Of a DNA stretch of 64,000 bases, positions 11,796 through 24,015 are shown in pieces. The DNA comes from Limnoperna fortunei (Eukaryota > Mollusca > Bivalvia > Mytilida > Modiolidae). The stretch covers positions 54,130,648 through 54,194,647 of the forward strand of contig OX104115.1 in NCBI GenBank assembly GCA_944474755.1, given 5' to 3'. Below the pieces are notes generated by a model, which saw nothing but the letters and a program-made list of their open reading frames with translations, had not been told where the DNA came from and made no database searches. Within the stretch, counting starts at the first letter, position 1. Every line of letters starts with the position of its first letter. The position numbers were made by a program, and so were the translations under genes.

Positions 11796-12494
11796 AATGA
11801 TTTGAATGAAATACACTAAAATTGGGGCTTCGTTTGGGAGACTTTTGTGTTGGCATCCGAACACAGTATTACTAATTCTTTATTGCTTTCACCATTTATC
11901 CAACTTTTAAATTTTTACCTGTAGTAAATTTTGTAAAAATGGGATACATTAACCTGAGTGAAGCAAGCCGGCAATACGAACCGTTAATACAGCAAGCCGT
12001 CAATAACGCTATCTGTCAATAATGCAGCCCGCGATAATATTCATTCGGGCGAGTTCGAGTAATGCATGAAAAGTAATTAAATTTGAACTTTAGGTATCTT
12101 TCTTTTGACACATGACTCACGGTGACTATTTCTTTTCTTATTTATTTAGTTAAATTTATAGAATAATAGTGCCAATTGTCACAATAAAAAATTAAAATAT
12201 GTATCCTTTGCAACATAAAATTAATTCAGTTTCTTATTTAACAAGAATCATCATAAAAAACTACAATTTTATTACAGTTTTGTTATATTTTTATAATTAT
12301 GCAGATTTTTTTTCTTAAATCAAGGATTATGTTAGTTTTTGCCTCATCGGACGCTTTTACATTCATAATTGCTGGTGTATTTCTATCACACTATTCCGCT
12401 ATTCCGTATTTCTTTTTTTTTCTCTCTCTCTCTTTTGCGTTTAACATTTAGGCCTTAACGAATCGATGTGTCATTACATTACATTAATATTTTT
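11796..12494. other. non-coding, nothing supportable
   Basis: AT-rich sequence with a short T-run plus (CT)n tract near 12411-12436. No gene was recognised. Confidence 0.35.
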
Positions 12495-14110
12495 ACCAAC
12501 TCCTGGATATCCGGTCTGAATTTAGTGAAAAATGACTCGTATGGTGACAATTATTCCCCTGCAAGGACTTCACACCCCCATTCAATCTCCATGGCTCTAC
12601 TGTAAATATAGAGGGGACTTTAGAAGGTCTCTATCCTGTATTATGAAAACTTGGTACCACTTCCAGTTTAAGAGATATAGGGGTTTAAATCAATTGAAAA
12701 ATGACTCGTATGATGACAATTACTCCCGTGCAAGGACTTCACACCCCTTTCAATCGCCATGGGTCTACTGTAAATTGAGAGAAACTTTAGTACGTCATTA
12801 AACTATATCATGAATTCTTGGGCCATCTCCCGGTGTCCGAGATATTGGGGTCCGAATTACATGAAAAATGACCCATATGTTGACATTTATTCCCGTGCTA
12901 GGACTTTACACCACTTTCAATCTCAGTGGGTCTACTTTAAGTTGAGAGTTGACTGTATTTGGTCATTTACCAATATCACGAGTACTTGGGCCAACTTCTG
13001 GTGTTCGAGATATCGGGGTCTGAATTAAGTGAAAAATGACTCGTATGGTGACAATTATTCCTCTGCAAGGCTGACATTTGTTTTCGTGCTGGACTTCACG
13101 TCTCCTTCAATCGCTATGGGCATACTATAAAGTATGAGGGGACATTAGTAGGTCCTTAACATATATCGTGAATACTTGGGGCAACTTTTGGTGTTCGAGT
13201 TATCCCGTTATGAATTAAGATACAATTTACCGATAACGTAAAATCTTCTGCTGAGAATTCGCACGCCTTTTAGTCGTCATGGACTTAGGTTAAAATAAGT
13301 GGAAAGTTCAGAAGCTAATTGCCTTTATCATGAATACAAACTCCCCGTGTTCGAGATATCCGGGTCTAGAGGAAGGGAACAATTTTTCCCTTTCAATCGT
13401 CATGGGCCTAGGGTAACTTAAGAGAGTTCAGTAGGTCCTTAATCTATATCGATAATACTTGGACCAACTTCCGTCGTTCGAGTTGTTCGGTTACAAAATT
13501 ATTAAAGATTATTGATATGATGACTTTTATTCCCGCTACGATTTCACACCCCTTTCAATCGCCATAGGCCTACTGTAAATTAAGAGGTGACTTTAGTAGG
13601 TCCTTAACCTATTTTTTGAATACTTGGGTAAAATTCCTCTGTTCGAGTTATCGGGGTCCGAATTAAGTGAGAATTTACCGATAAGGTAAAATCTCTACCC
13701 CTCTTGTGACTTCGCACACCTGTCAATCGCCATTGGCATAGGGTAAAATAAGACGAGGAATTCAGTAGGTCATTACCATTTATCACGACAATTTTGCCAA
13801 CTCCCCGTGTTCGATTTATCCGAGTACAAATGAATTGAAAACTGACAGATATGGTGACATTTATTCGCGTTCTAGGACTTCTCACCAATTTCAATCACTT
13901 TATGCCTAGGGTAAATTAAGAATGGAATTCTTAGCTCTATCAGGAATACTTGGGCAACTTACGTTGAGCGAATTATTCGCGTCTGAATTAAGTGAAAAAT
14001 CTCTTTTTCTGCTGGTTATTGTTGTGCACCCGTTTCAATCGGCAGAAGCTTAAGGCAGAATAAGAGAGGTCCCGTACGTCATTTACCTATATCATGAGTA
14101 CATGCGAACC
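12495..14110. repeat. ~168-bp satellite, about 9-10 degenerate copies
   Basis: The marker GAAAAATGACTCGTATGGTG recurs at 12527, 12696, 12863 (variant) and 13031, giving periods of 169, 167 and 168 bp. Each copy continues with a CAAGGACTTCACACCC block, a TTTCAATCGCCATGGG block, TACTGTAAATT, a GGTCCTTAACCTATATCATG block and a TGTTCGAGATAT block. Copies become more diverged toward 14110. Frames through several copies are open only by chance. A further diverged monomer sits alone at about 19905-20010. Confidence 0.88.
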
Positions 14111-14439
14111 ATTTACTTTGTACAACTTATTGATTAATAACAGCTGAAATGGGTTGAGTCTATGGGGAATTTAATGTCTTCTTTTCTTAATTCTTGGTTA
14201 CTAAGTTTTCGAAATATGGTTCGATAGTACTTGATAATGGAGATTATAAAATATTAAAATTGTACAAATGCTGTATTCTCAAGAGTCCTTTTTAACAGTG
14301 GTTACATAAGTGCATAAGTTCTAGACATCATTCTAAACATCATATTGTTATAGCTTATACAAAGAATCTGAAATACACGAAAACAGTCAACCTTAGTCAA
14401 TGCAATGTGATTTATCAAAACGAGAAAACTTTGAACATA
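14111..14439. other. non-coding spacer
   Basis: AT-rich spacer between the satellite and the Ulp1-like relic. Nothing was recognised. Confidence 0.35.
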
Positions 14440-16095
14440 TCATTGTGAGCGGAACATATTCCTTTGAACAAACTGATTGACCTCGATAGCATTTGAAAAA
14501 ATTGAGCTTATTTCTGCAGATGTTACTTGTCGCCTTGTCTTGAAATAACGAGCATGTAAGGAGGCTCCGAACCCATCTAAAGCTTTTGATTTTTCCAGGA
14601 CAGGATTTTTAACGAAATCTGCATGGCGTTTGAAACCACCACCTTTGCAAACTTTATGGACGATTTCCTCAAGATCTTTTAAGCAAATTACATCTTTGAT
14701 ACCGAACGGCAGATTTCTGTTACATTCGTTATAAACGATGACCACATCATGCAGTAATAACTGTCTTACGTCAGCTGAATGGGCAACTTTACAGATCTTT
14801 TCGTCCACGATTTATTTACCATACAAACAAACAAATGCTCCACATAATCTACTGTAGTTCTCGTGTGGATATAAGTTTGTCCGTGTCAAATTGATAACCT
14901 GCCAATTTTCTATAATAATTCGGCCAGTCCCTACTACATACCTAAAGTTTTAAAACTTCATCTTACAAGAAAATCTACTACTTGCGCATTAATTTCGTCA
15001 TCCATAGGATCCATGTAAAAGATCTGTCGTTCCTTCAAATGAACTACAAGTAAAATCCATCGGTTGTTATAAACAAGTGCTGGAATAATGATAGTATTGT
15101 AATTACCACAGTCGTATGATGATGCAAGATTCAAAACGCACGAGGAATTCATGTATGTTAAAAGGCAGGATGACGGAGTTAAATAGAAGGTTGGGTGCTG
15201 TCGTTTTTAAAGTAGCAAAGTAGGCATCAATATTTGCATCTAAGAACTCCTCATGCATAAAACGATGGCCGTCTTCCTTGCATACATGCAAAAATATTAA
15301 AGGGTGATCAAAGTTCCTCGTCAACTACATGTCATCTTCAAGTGCAAAGGTGTAAATAGCGAAACTATTTGACATCAACAAATCTATATGCTGACATAGT
15401 TGGTTTTCCCATCTCTTACGAGCGGATGGTCTCGCATTCCGTCGCTTTGTAAAAGCCTTCTACATGTAACCATCGACCAGTTTCGCTTCGCCAAAATGTC
15501 AATGAAGGAGAATGCAATACAGCTCTTGCATCAAAACTGAGATTTGCCATTAGCTGAAAAAATGGAAAACTGATTGGTTTATTGTCCAAGTCTGTCAGTT
15601 TGTTATATCTATTCAGGAGTAGTGTTTGGCCAAAGTTTGTTATAAATTCGTCTGTATTTCAGCGGGACATTTTAACAATGGACTATTAGAATCGTTCATC
15701 ACTAAAAATGAATCTAAAATAAGTTGATGGTGCTCAATAGCATCCGTGTGCTTGCATTCTTTGCAGAAACTAACATCAATTGAAGATACTCCAAATGCCT
15801 TTTTTAGAAACCCCTTTACAATTACCAAATATGTAACTTTAACACGCCACTTATTACATCTGTTATTTCACTGGCAATTTCTCCATAAGTCTGTATCATT
15901 CCGTCGCAAAGTATTTCGAAACAAAATGCCACTGATCAGATGTATTGGTAATGTCTAATTCTGAAATAAGTTCAATAACTTTCTGTTGGCGAATGCTCAA
16001 GCCGTCTTTGGAAAGGTCGGATTCAATTGCTTCCTTCAAAACTCATAACGATTTGCGGTAAACAGTCAGGTCCCAAAACTGCTGGAGCTACCTTC
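14440..16095 (-). pseudogene. Ulp1/SENP-like (C48) cysteine protease gene relic
   Basis: Minus-strand fragments read in order through several frameshifts and stops. About 16050-15900 gives a helical segment. 15828-15640 has a CKECKHTD motif. 15640-15430 contains SETGRWLHVEGFY. 15324-15150 has an NIDAYFATLKTTAPN block. 15152-14958 has IIIPALVYNNRWILLVVHL then IFYMDPMDD. About 14940-14810 has LCGAFVCLYG. 14808-14440 is a 122-residue C-terminal piece. The order (IP..W.L.V.....I...DP, then CGAFVC) is that of Ulp1-type deSUMOylating proteases, whose triad is His-Asp-Cys. The Asp and Cys boxes are visible. The position before Trp is Arg instead of the usual His, and a TAA follows the Cys box (14812-14814). 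Such domains often ride on DNA transposons, and the absence of introns fits that, but no transposase is seen. It is clearly non-functional as a single protein. Confidence 0.65.
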
Positions 16096-16149
16096 TCATA
16101 TCGCAGTAGATAACCATATGTGGTTGCTTAATGATTGGTACATGGTGAT

Positions 16150-16260
16150 ATTATATCGTTAATTATCGTCACTTTCAGTCATTTTTCAGCTGTATGATAG
16201 AGTCAAGTTTTTATTTGGAGTGGAAGTCTGAATACCCAGAGAAAACCCCGACCATCGCTG
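16150..16260 (-). mobile_element. SINE tail fragment
   Basis: In plus-strand order it has TCACTTTCAGTCATTTTTCAG, a diverged ATGATAGAGTCAAGTTTTTAT box and ATACCCAGAGAAAACCCCGA. This is the inverted 3' part of the SINE at 11526-11795. No tRNA head is present. Confidence 0.6.
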
Positions 16261-16284
16261 AAATAGTCTAAGATTTTCATATTT

Positions 16285-16510
16285 GCCATGTGGGTAGATG
16301 GGTCTCGTATCATGGTTGTGGACCTTAGACTTTGAACTTTGACAAGTCCGATCGCATTTTGTTTTGATTGACAAATGAGTACCAGGTTTTTAAAGTTTTT
16401 TTGTCTTTTTAGGTTGGCTTTTGGCATTTGACATGTGGGTATACTATAGGCATTGTGTTGATTTGCGTTGATGACATTTCACCTCAAATTTTGACCTCAA
16501 CATATTTCTT
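16285..16510. repeat. diverged copies of the 6355-6860 repeat family
   Basis: CATGTGGGTAGA, ACTTTGAACTTTGAC, a GATTGACAAATGAGTACCAGG block and a second CATGTGGGTATACTATAGGC occur in the same order as in the 6355-6860 tandem repeat, with a period of about 145-150 bp. It is degraded. Confidence 0.55.
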
Positions 16511-16680
16511 TTTTATTATGAAAAATTCCTGCATCTGCTTTAAGTTTGTTTCTGATGCATAACTTATTTTCAATCGGATCCCAAAAAGATCGGTACAATT
16601 TCACCGATATTTTCTTTCTATAAACATTAAGCTGGTAATAGATATTACTTTTCAGATGAATCGTGTGAAAAGAGAGATTT

Positions 16681-17188
16681 ATGTGTTACTATTGCACACA
16701 AACGTTCAATGAATTTTCTGACACAATCTATCATCTTTGTGGCAACCATGAGCATCAAACAATAAAACACAGAGAAAAGGAACTAGATGACCAAACAGGC
16801 TACATAACAAAATTTTACCAAGACATCAAACCATCTACATTTACTTTGTCTGTTACCAGCGATGAACGTTTAGGCATAATAACAGAAGATAGATCAAATA
16901 ACAAAATATTAAACACACCTAGAATAATCCCTTATCATGAAGTTACAAGCGAAAAAAGCATCAACGCGACAGATGAAAGTTCAAATAGTCGTGGCGATGA
17001 GGGACGAAATGAAGATCGGAATAAAAAAGATGTCTTATATTTAAGAATCCCCACTTGAAGTAGAAAAAAGTGAATACGGACAAGTTGACATATACAAGAA
17101 TTGGTGTTCTTTGGTTAAAGATACTTTTCCATTAGATATGCTATCTGCTTTTTCTAGCCTTGGTCAAGTGGTTTGATCAACCAGTTTG
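16681..17188 (+). pseudogene. zinc-finger-like gene fragment with a frameshift
   Basis: The first 125 codons (16681-17058) begin MCYYCTQTFNEFSDTIYHLC and continue GNHEH, a Cys-x2-Cys ... His-x4-His arrangement like a C2H2 finger. An acidic, Ser/Asn-rich linker follows. This frame stops at 17056-17058. The adjacent frame is coherent through the junction and continues SPLEVEKSEYGQVDIYKNWC and further to a stop near 17174-17176, so a 1-base frameshift near 17045 is likely. A splice-like TTTTCAG precedes it at 16648-16654, but the zinc-finger frame has a TGA after that site, so the ATG at 16681 is the only usable start. It may belong to the same mobile gene as the Ulp1-like relic on the opposite strand. 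That link is inference. Confidence 0.45.
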
Positions 17189-17941
17189 GTCAACCGTTTT
17201 ATACTATTAAATGTCGACAAAATCTTGATTGTTATGTTGTTATTTGGTTCGAATTCATATGTATAGCGTTATCGACATATAACACAGATTCCGCTTATGC
17301 CCTGCTCTGGGATTGTCTCAATAAGAACATTTACTCTATGTTTAATTCCTAACTATGGTTTTAAGATGAACTAAAAGCTGCTCCGCTGCGTGTTACATTT
17401 TTCCATGTCTATTGATTTGTGTAAAGAATTTATACATTATAGTCATATTGTATTAACGATTGTAGACTTTTTGTACAATACTCAATGATATACATAAATT
17501 AGTTGTAAAAAGTTATTGAAATGTCACATGTGGAAGCACAAAACTAATCACTTAGGAAATACGTGGCTGTTTTCAATCGTGTCAAGAAACTTTTATTCAT
17601 CGTGTCATTATAAAAAAGATAAACTGATTTTTTCCGTATCATTTTTTCAGTAAATGCGTAAAGAAAAATGATCTAAACTCCTAATATTGCAACTGGAAGA
17701 ATAATTTAGGGGTCAGAAAAAAGTTGGATGAATGTCCTTTTGAACAAAAACACTTGATACAGAAATATATTGTGCAGAAGCGTAAATTTTGCATTTATTT
17801 CTTCAAGTTTGTGATGCCAATACCTTTGGAACATATTTTCAGACAACAAATGAAAACATTAGTTAAAACAATTGAATTTGTTAATAGACAATTATATGCC
17901 AAATAATTTTGTACTACACTATATATGATACAGAATATTGT
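17189..17941. other. non-coding, nothing supportable
   Basis: AT-rich, with no recognised exon. A 60-codon open frame at 17724-17906 has no family features. Confidence 0.35.
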
Positions 17942-18040
17942 TTAACGCCTCTTTCTGATCAGCAATTTTTCAGCTATATCATGGCGTCCAGTTTTTTTTA
18001 TTGGGGGAGTAAGCCGGAGTACCCCGAAATACCGACCACC
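17942..18040 (-). mobile_element. SINE tail fragment
   Basis: It contains CAGCAATTTTTCAGCTATAT, CATGGCGTCCAGTTTTTTTT and AGCCGGAGTACCCCGAAA. Together these are the reverse complement of the tail of the SINE at 11526-11795. The head is missing. Confidence 0.65.
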
Positions 18041-19024
18041 AACTTAAAATTAAAACGCAACTTTATTCATGTCACATAACAAAAGCTGCATACATGTAAA
18101 CAAGTTGAAGTCATCAAACATTCCGTAGTAAGAAGGATTACACATAGAACGTAATTTACATATATACAACGTATGTTAGTTAATTAACTAAACAGAGAAA
18201 CGATTGTCAGTAAAGGCATAACGGTCAGCGGGTAATAAACAATCATCAATGAGCGCTCTTAAATGTCATGTTGACTATGTCGAATGATATCAAGAATGTA
18301 CAAGGCTGATTATATATTGTACAACTGTTTTTGACACCGTACCGAAGTTTCACTCCCGCTCTGTTACTTTGCGAGTAACAAGTCAACTGTTTACACTCGC
18401 CAAAAAGGATGGGTGAAGGTACGATTATTCATTCTCATAAATTAGGTCAATCAATGAATAAAAACAGCACATTTTGTGACAAAACCATTCTTCAAACCAC
18501 ACTCTCTGTCAGAGAATGTGTTTTGCAAAATTGCCTATTGTACAATGTACAGTTGATGCAACAACGTCATTGTTTCTGATGATTCCAACCAAATTTAGAA
18601 ATATTCAAAACATTATTTAAATGTTATTTCTTTCTAGCTTTGTTTAAGATAATATTTAAGAGTTGGTGTTTTTATCAGGCTTAGTATTTATAAAACATCT
18701 TTCAACCTCAATATTTCGCAAAAATGTGTCTAAATATATGGTTTAACTAGAGACATTTATCTTTGTTTTGTATCTGTGGAGGACAAAATACAAATTTAAA
18801 GAGTAATTTTACAATTTCAGTGTATTGGGAAATAAAAGGGAAAAATAATGTTAATAATTTTTGTGCTTTGGTATGGGTAAAAGTCGTAACAAATGTATTG
18901 TTTATCAGTATCAGTTTTCACACAGAAGCTATGTCACGTTAGAGTACACAACAGGGAGAACAAGCCATTGGTAGATTGAATGCTGGAAAATCCGCTAGGG
19001 CATAGCCATCGACTTCAATTTGTT
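18041..19024. other. non-coding, nothing supportable
   Basis: No gene was recognised. The left part, read on the minus strand, ends GAATAAAGTTGCG and might be another retroelement 3' end, but there is no further support. Confidence 0.3.
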
Positions 19025-19140
19025 TGAATATTGTTTAATCCCAAGTTCATCAATTTTTCACCTATATCATGGCGTCTAGTTTTTATCAGGAGAGGAAGCC
19101 GGAGTACCCAGAGAAAACCCCCGATCTTCATTAGGCTTAG
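19025..19140 (-). mobile_element. SINE tail fragment
   Basis: It contains CATCAATTTTTCACCTATAT, CATGGCGTCTAGTTTTTATC and GAAGCCGGAGTACCCAGAGA in the same order as the other inverted tails. It is the best conserved tail-only copy in the window and directly abuts the Tc1-like relic. Confidence 0.65.
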
Positions 19141-19155
19141 CAACGACACAACTAG

Positions 19156-19358
19156 CTAAACGGCAACATCATCTTTTCTGATGAAAGCTTTACTGTATAT
19201 CTACACCAGGTAGAATCAGGGACCTCTTACAACAGAAAAATTTTTTAATGGCCGGCTTGAGTCAAGATTTGAATCCTATTTAGTATTTATGGGAAGAAGT
19301 TCAAATACGGTCAAATGTATAGATCAGCAAAGTCAAACAACTTCAGCTTAACTTTTGA
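19156..19358 (+). pseudogene. Tc1/mariner-like transposase relic, internally deleted
   Basis: Two short pieces match the Tc1 transposase catalytic domain. Around 19165-19235 the frame reads NIIFSDESFTVYLHQ, corresponding to the first catalytic Asp region. Around 19257-19358 it reads LSQDLNPI, a TAG stop at 19281-19283, then YLWEEVQIRSNV. The usual family motif is SPDLNPIE.LW, so the stop replaces the catalytic Glu. The segment between them, with the second Asp, is missing. No terminal inverted repeats were recognised. It is a dead fragment. Confidence 0.6.
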
Positions 19359-19904
19359 TAGTTTTTTGAAGAGTATGAGCCCGTATTCTGTTGGCGCTAA
19401 TGAATCTTTAAATCATGCATCTTAGATGTGCCGTTGGTGGTGGACATATACGTTTTTTGACTGAAGTGCCAAAAAAGTGTGAATCTAAAACCGTTATTTA
19501 CAAGTATACCCACTTGTAATTGCCAGGACTGATAAATAACTGAACATGGTGCAAAAATCACATTGCAAACAAATGAACGAGTATTTATAATCATGTGCAT
19601 TTCTCTAATATAGTGTCGCAGTCTGATAAATTACGAACAGTTTGTACTACATGGACCAACTGGCGATCTTCTTTAGTCCAAGAAATTTATTCTGTCTGAC
19701 ACTTTTTAATTTTACTGGGAATCGGAAACCTATAAATCAACTAGCTGGGAATGTACGATAGCTCACTATTTACAGCTCTGTACAAAATAGCGTCTTAAAT
19801 ATAAATAACTAGCTTCTTTTGACAGCCTTTTCCGTGTATAAAGTCATTTTACCTTTAATCAAGCTCGGTAACGTCACAATCCTCAGTACAATTTTATGTT
19901 AAAT
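19359..19904. other. non-coding, nothing supportable
   Basis: No exon or repeat was recognised in this stretch. Confidence 0.3.
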
Positions 19905-20010
19905 CAATTGATACTGATAACTGTTCTCATGCAAGGACTAACCCACAGCCCTTCCCATCGCACTATAGGTCAGAGATAGGGGACACCTTCTCGTTGTATT
20001 GGTGGTTTTC
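19905..20010. repeat. isolated diverged monomer of the ~168-bp satellite
   Basis: TGATAACTGTTCTCATGCAA, GGACTAACCCACAGCCCTTC, CCATCGCACTATAGGTC and AGGGGACACC align in order with the core blocks of the 12495-14110 satellite. A single solo monomer about 6 kb from the array suggests dispersal, perhaps by transposition. Confidence 0.45.
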
Positions 20011-20264
20011 AGGTTATTTAACAGACCACATTGAGTATATATTGTAATTTGGGGAATGCTGCAATCCATGTAACAAAAAGGCATCCCTGTTCATATGGAA
20101 ACTAGTAGGCGCCTTGTAACCCTATCCAACCCCACATACTTCTACTCATTTTATTATTTCTCTTATAATTACTGCAGAAAGTCATATGATTATACCCATT
20201 TCAATTAGAAGAATAATCAACATCCCCCATTGTTGTACCCGTTTTAACCACTATTACAACAATA
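20011..20264. other. non-coding spacer
   Basis: No feature was recognised between the solo satellite monomer and the 3' end of the LINE. Confidence 0.3.
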
Positions 20265-20528
20265 CTTATTTATAACGTTAACTTTATTTATTTGCAAAAT
20301 TACACCCATGCGGGTCGAGCAAATACAATACAGAACAAAATACATAATATATGACCATATAACATATATACATACAGAAGTAAACTTGTTTTTATTAATA
20401 CAATGCATTACCCCTGACTGACTAGGACCCCAATCTTCTGCAATTCAGTAGATTGCTTCAAAAAGTTTCCTATTTCTGTCAAAAGTTCTGACTTGTTATT
20501 TAATACAAATATTGATTGATTTATTTTA

Positions 20529-23500
20529 TTATAATTGGCAGTCCTGATTATTTATGTTAATTTTATTTAAAAGACTGTTTCTAAGTACTTCATTTGAAGT
20601 ACATTGATGAAGAAAATGGTGTTCATCGCCTATTTTATTTAAATCACAATTCTTACATATTCTCTCTTCTCTTGGGATATTTTTATATCTCCCCATTTCA
20701 ATTTCTAAGGAATGATCACTCATCCTAAATTTCGTATATAATTGTCTAATTTTAAAATTATTTAAGAAGGTTAAGTAATATTCTGGTTCCATTTTGTGTT
20801 TCAACTTACTGTATAAATAAAACTTTGAACTTTCATTAAAAGATGTAATTTTGTCTAATGTTTTCCTTACATATGAATCATTTATTGTCTTATTTATTTT
20901 ATTTTTTAATGATTGTTTTAAGCAAGCAAATGCTTTTGTTAAATTTTCAAAATTTTTAATTTCCATACCATATTCCTTAAAAAGGTTATTAATAAAACTA
21001 TACCAAGTATAAATTCCATTAGAATCTATAGATTTACATATACTGAATGCCTCTTTCAGAAGAGGGTTTAATGGTTCACTTTGTAACCTACAAAAATATA
21101 ATAATTATTGAGTTTTTATAAACTCTGTAATAGGAAGTCTTCCAAGTTCAGATTTTGCTGCAATATTACCTGCAGACTTTCTCAATCCTAAAACATATTT
21201 GCAAAATTTAGTATGAATCTTTTCATAGCAAGTCTTATCTTCCAGAGCTAGTGTATCACAGTTTGATCCACTCTGCTCAGCTCTATAAATTGATCTACTT
21301 ATTGAAAAATAATCATCCATATACCAAATTTCACTATTATATGTAAGAATAGGCCTAATAAGTATATCAAAAAGCTTACAGGCTAGACTTACTGGTATTG
21401 AGTTAATACCCATAAATTTATTTTTTAATGAAAAAGGGACTTTAAGTCCTTTCTTACTAAGTTCTTGTGTGGCTCTTTTAAAAGTACCTTTATAATCAAT
21501 AATATTTCCAAGGAAATTGTATTCTTTGGTCTCATTTAACAGAATGTTATTATAATAAAAATTAGAAGTTGGTGAAAAGGTGTTTTGAAAAATCATCACA
21601 TTAGTCTTTTTGGTGTTGACAGTAAGTTGCCAATCAAAACAATATTTTTTCAAGCTTATTAAGAGAATTTGTCAGTCCCCCCTGAGTACTGGATAGGCTT
21701 ACAAGATCATCAGCAAAGCTTAAGCTAGCTACATTTGATTTTTCTAATACTAGGGGGTAACATGAACTGTCAAAAATGTCATGTAAATCATTAATAAAAT
21801 AATTAAACAGAGTAGGACTTAAGCTGTCCCCTTGTTTTACCCCTCTTTCTAAATTAAAAAATGTAGAAAATTTATTTTTAATTTTAATGGCTGATAGACA
21901 GCCACTATACATGCTTTCTATAATTCTTTAATATATACTTTTTCCCACACCACTTTTCATAAGTTTATATATTAGAACATCATGCCACAGAGAATCGAAG
22001 GCCTTTCGCAGATCTACAAATCATGCATATATTTTTTCACGATTTTTGTTTCAAATATTTAGTTATTAAAGATTTTAAAACAAAAATACTATCAGAGGTC
22101 CTATGATTAGACCTGAAACCAAACTGCTTATTAGAGAAGATGTTCTCATAATGTTTGATTAATCGTTCATTCAATACAGAACTGAACAGCTTAGCTAGAC
22201 AGTTTTGTAATGAAATGTCTCTGTAATTATTGAAATCAGATAGATCACCAGATTTAAATACTAAAACTGTATATGGTTTTCTCTTCTCTTCTGGATACTG
22301 ACCAGTGTCTAATATAAAATTGAATAATTTAGTTATGACTTTACAAGTGATACTACTACTGTATTTTATTATTTCATTAATTATAAGATCATGACCTGCA
22401 CTTTTTCCTCTTTTGAGTTTACTTATACTTTTTTTAACTTCAGTAATAGTAAAAGGTTTATCAGTAATTTCATTATCATTTATGGTATCTATGCCTTTTA
22501 TATATTCTAGTACACTTACTGAAAAATCTGAATTAAAGTTTGATGGCTTACCTTGGGACTGAAAGTGTTCTTTAGCATGTTCCCAGTCTAAGTTGTCATC
22601 CAATGAATTATTATTTTTATCTTGGTATCTTAAATTATTTAAAATCTGCCAATATAATTTGGGATCTGATTCTTCCAATTTAAAAGTTTATCAATAATTG
22701 ACTTTCTATATAAATATTTTTTCTTTTTTACTAACCTTTTAAGTGTTTTGCAGTTTTTATAAAAAGTATTTTTTATTTGCAGATTATATGGATTCTGCTT
22801 TATTTGTTTACCTAAATCAGTTACAGTTTTCATTAACTCCCTAACCTGATTATCTGTCCATGGATTTTTTCTCTTCTTTTTAGAATGCCTACCAAGTTTT
22901 ACTATTTTACATGATTTTTTGCTAGTTTAACAAAGACATTAGATATTTTATCTGTCAGAATATTTATATTATTAGGAGACTTTTCTAATTCAATATTCTC
23001 GAGAGAAATAAGTTCATCTATAGCTTCTTTTTCTGATAAAACATCAAGTAGTTTATCTTCAGATGTGGCTGTCCATCTAAATGAATATTCAATTTCATCT
23101 AATTTTTATTTTCTATAATTACATTTTTCTGTCAAGTTACAACACAAATGAACAGAAATTTGACAATGGTCTGAAAAATAAGTTGGATGTTTAACTTCAA
23201 AATAATTTATATGTTTAATGAGGTCCAAGTCGGCCAGGGCATAATCAACAGTACTAGCCCCATTGGATTTATGACAAGTAAAATTTCCTAGAATATCTCC
23301 AATGAAACGGCCATTAATTATACGGATCTGGGAAGAAACACAGAGATTAACGAGACACTGTCCATGTGAATTTTTTACCTTATCAATACAGTTTCTGTAT
23401 AAAAAATGATCCTCCTTATAATCATCAGGAAGAAGATTTTGTAAAGCATCAGTAGTTTGCGACTCATTTTCAATAAAATCAAGACCATCACCTACTCTTG

Positions 23501-23959
23501 CATTTAAGTCACCTATAATTAGAACATTTCCTTTCCCATTTAAACTTGAAATCTCATTTTTAATCTCTGTGAATTCATCATCAACATATAAAGAATTAGA
23601 TGGGGGAATATAAACTGCACATACATATAAATTTTTTCTAATCCAAAATAAGTAGCATCTAATTTAAACCATAATCTATTATTAGATGATGTTAAATTTG
23701 TAATCTAGACAATTCCTCTTTGTGAACTGATTTGTATATAACAACAATACCTCCACTGAAACGCTTAGAGCGTTTTTTTCTTTTTTCTACATTTTTGAAA
23801 AATGCTATAATTTGGAATATTAAAATCTGAGTCTGTACCTTTTCAGGTTTCTAATAGTATAATAATATCATATTTTAATTCAGACAAAAAATCTTCATCT
23901 CTGTATTTACTTCCCAATCCTTGAACATTCCACGATGAAATAGTAAAATTCTTTAACAT
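20529..23959 (-). pseudogene. LINE ORF2: APE endonuclease + reverse transcriptase, frameshifted
   Basis: Read 5' to 3' on the minus strand, ORF2 begins near 23959 with MLKNFTISSWNVQGLGSK and an LLET stop soon after. The endonuclease continues with SGGIVVIYK, VCAVYIPPSNS, GDLNARVGDG, STVDYALAD and SDHCQI, so all the main APE catalytic boxes are present. The reverse transcriptase follows with FNNYRDISLQ (usually NYRPISL), GFRSNHRTSD, FVDLRKAFDSLWHD (motif A), GVKQGDSLSPTLFNYFINDL and LSFADDLVSL (motif C, about 21720-21700). A C-terminal zinc-knuckle-like ICKNC ... EHHFLHQC segment lies within 20966-20529. It is broken by frameshifts near 23830, 23700, 22930, 22700, 22030 and 21640, and by stops. 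The catalytic residues themselves survive, so inactivation is recent enough for clear reading. Confidence 0.88.
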
Positions 23960-24015
23960 ACCAACATTAGAAAAATCTGGCAATATATGTATGATGAGTA
24001 AACAAAAACAAATTT

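Noticed and set aside
12532..13028. Plus-strand open frames of 72-89 codons
   Set aside because: They run through successive copies of the 168-bp satellite and repeat its pattern.
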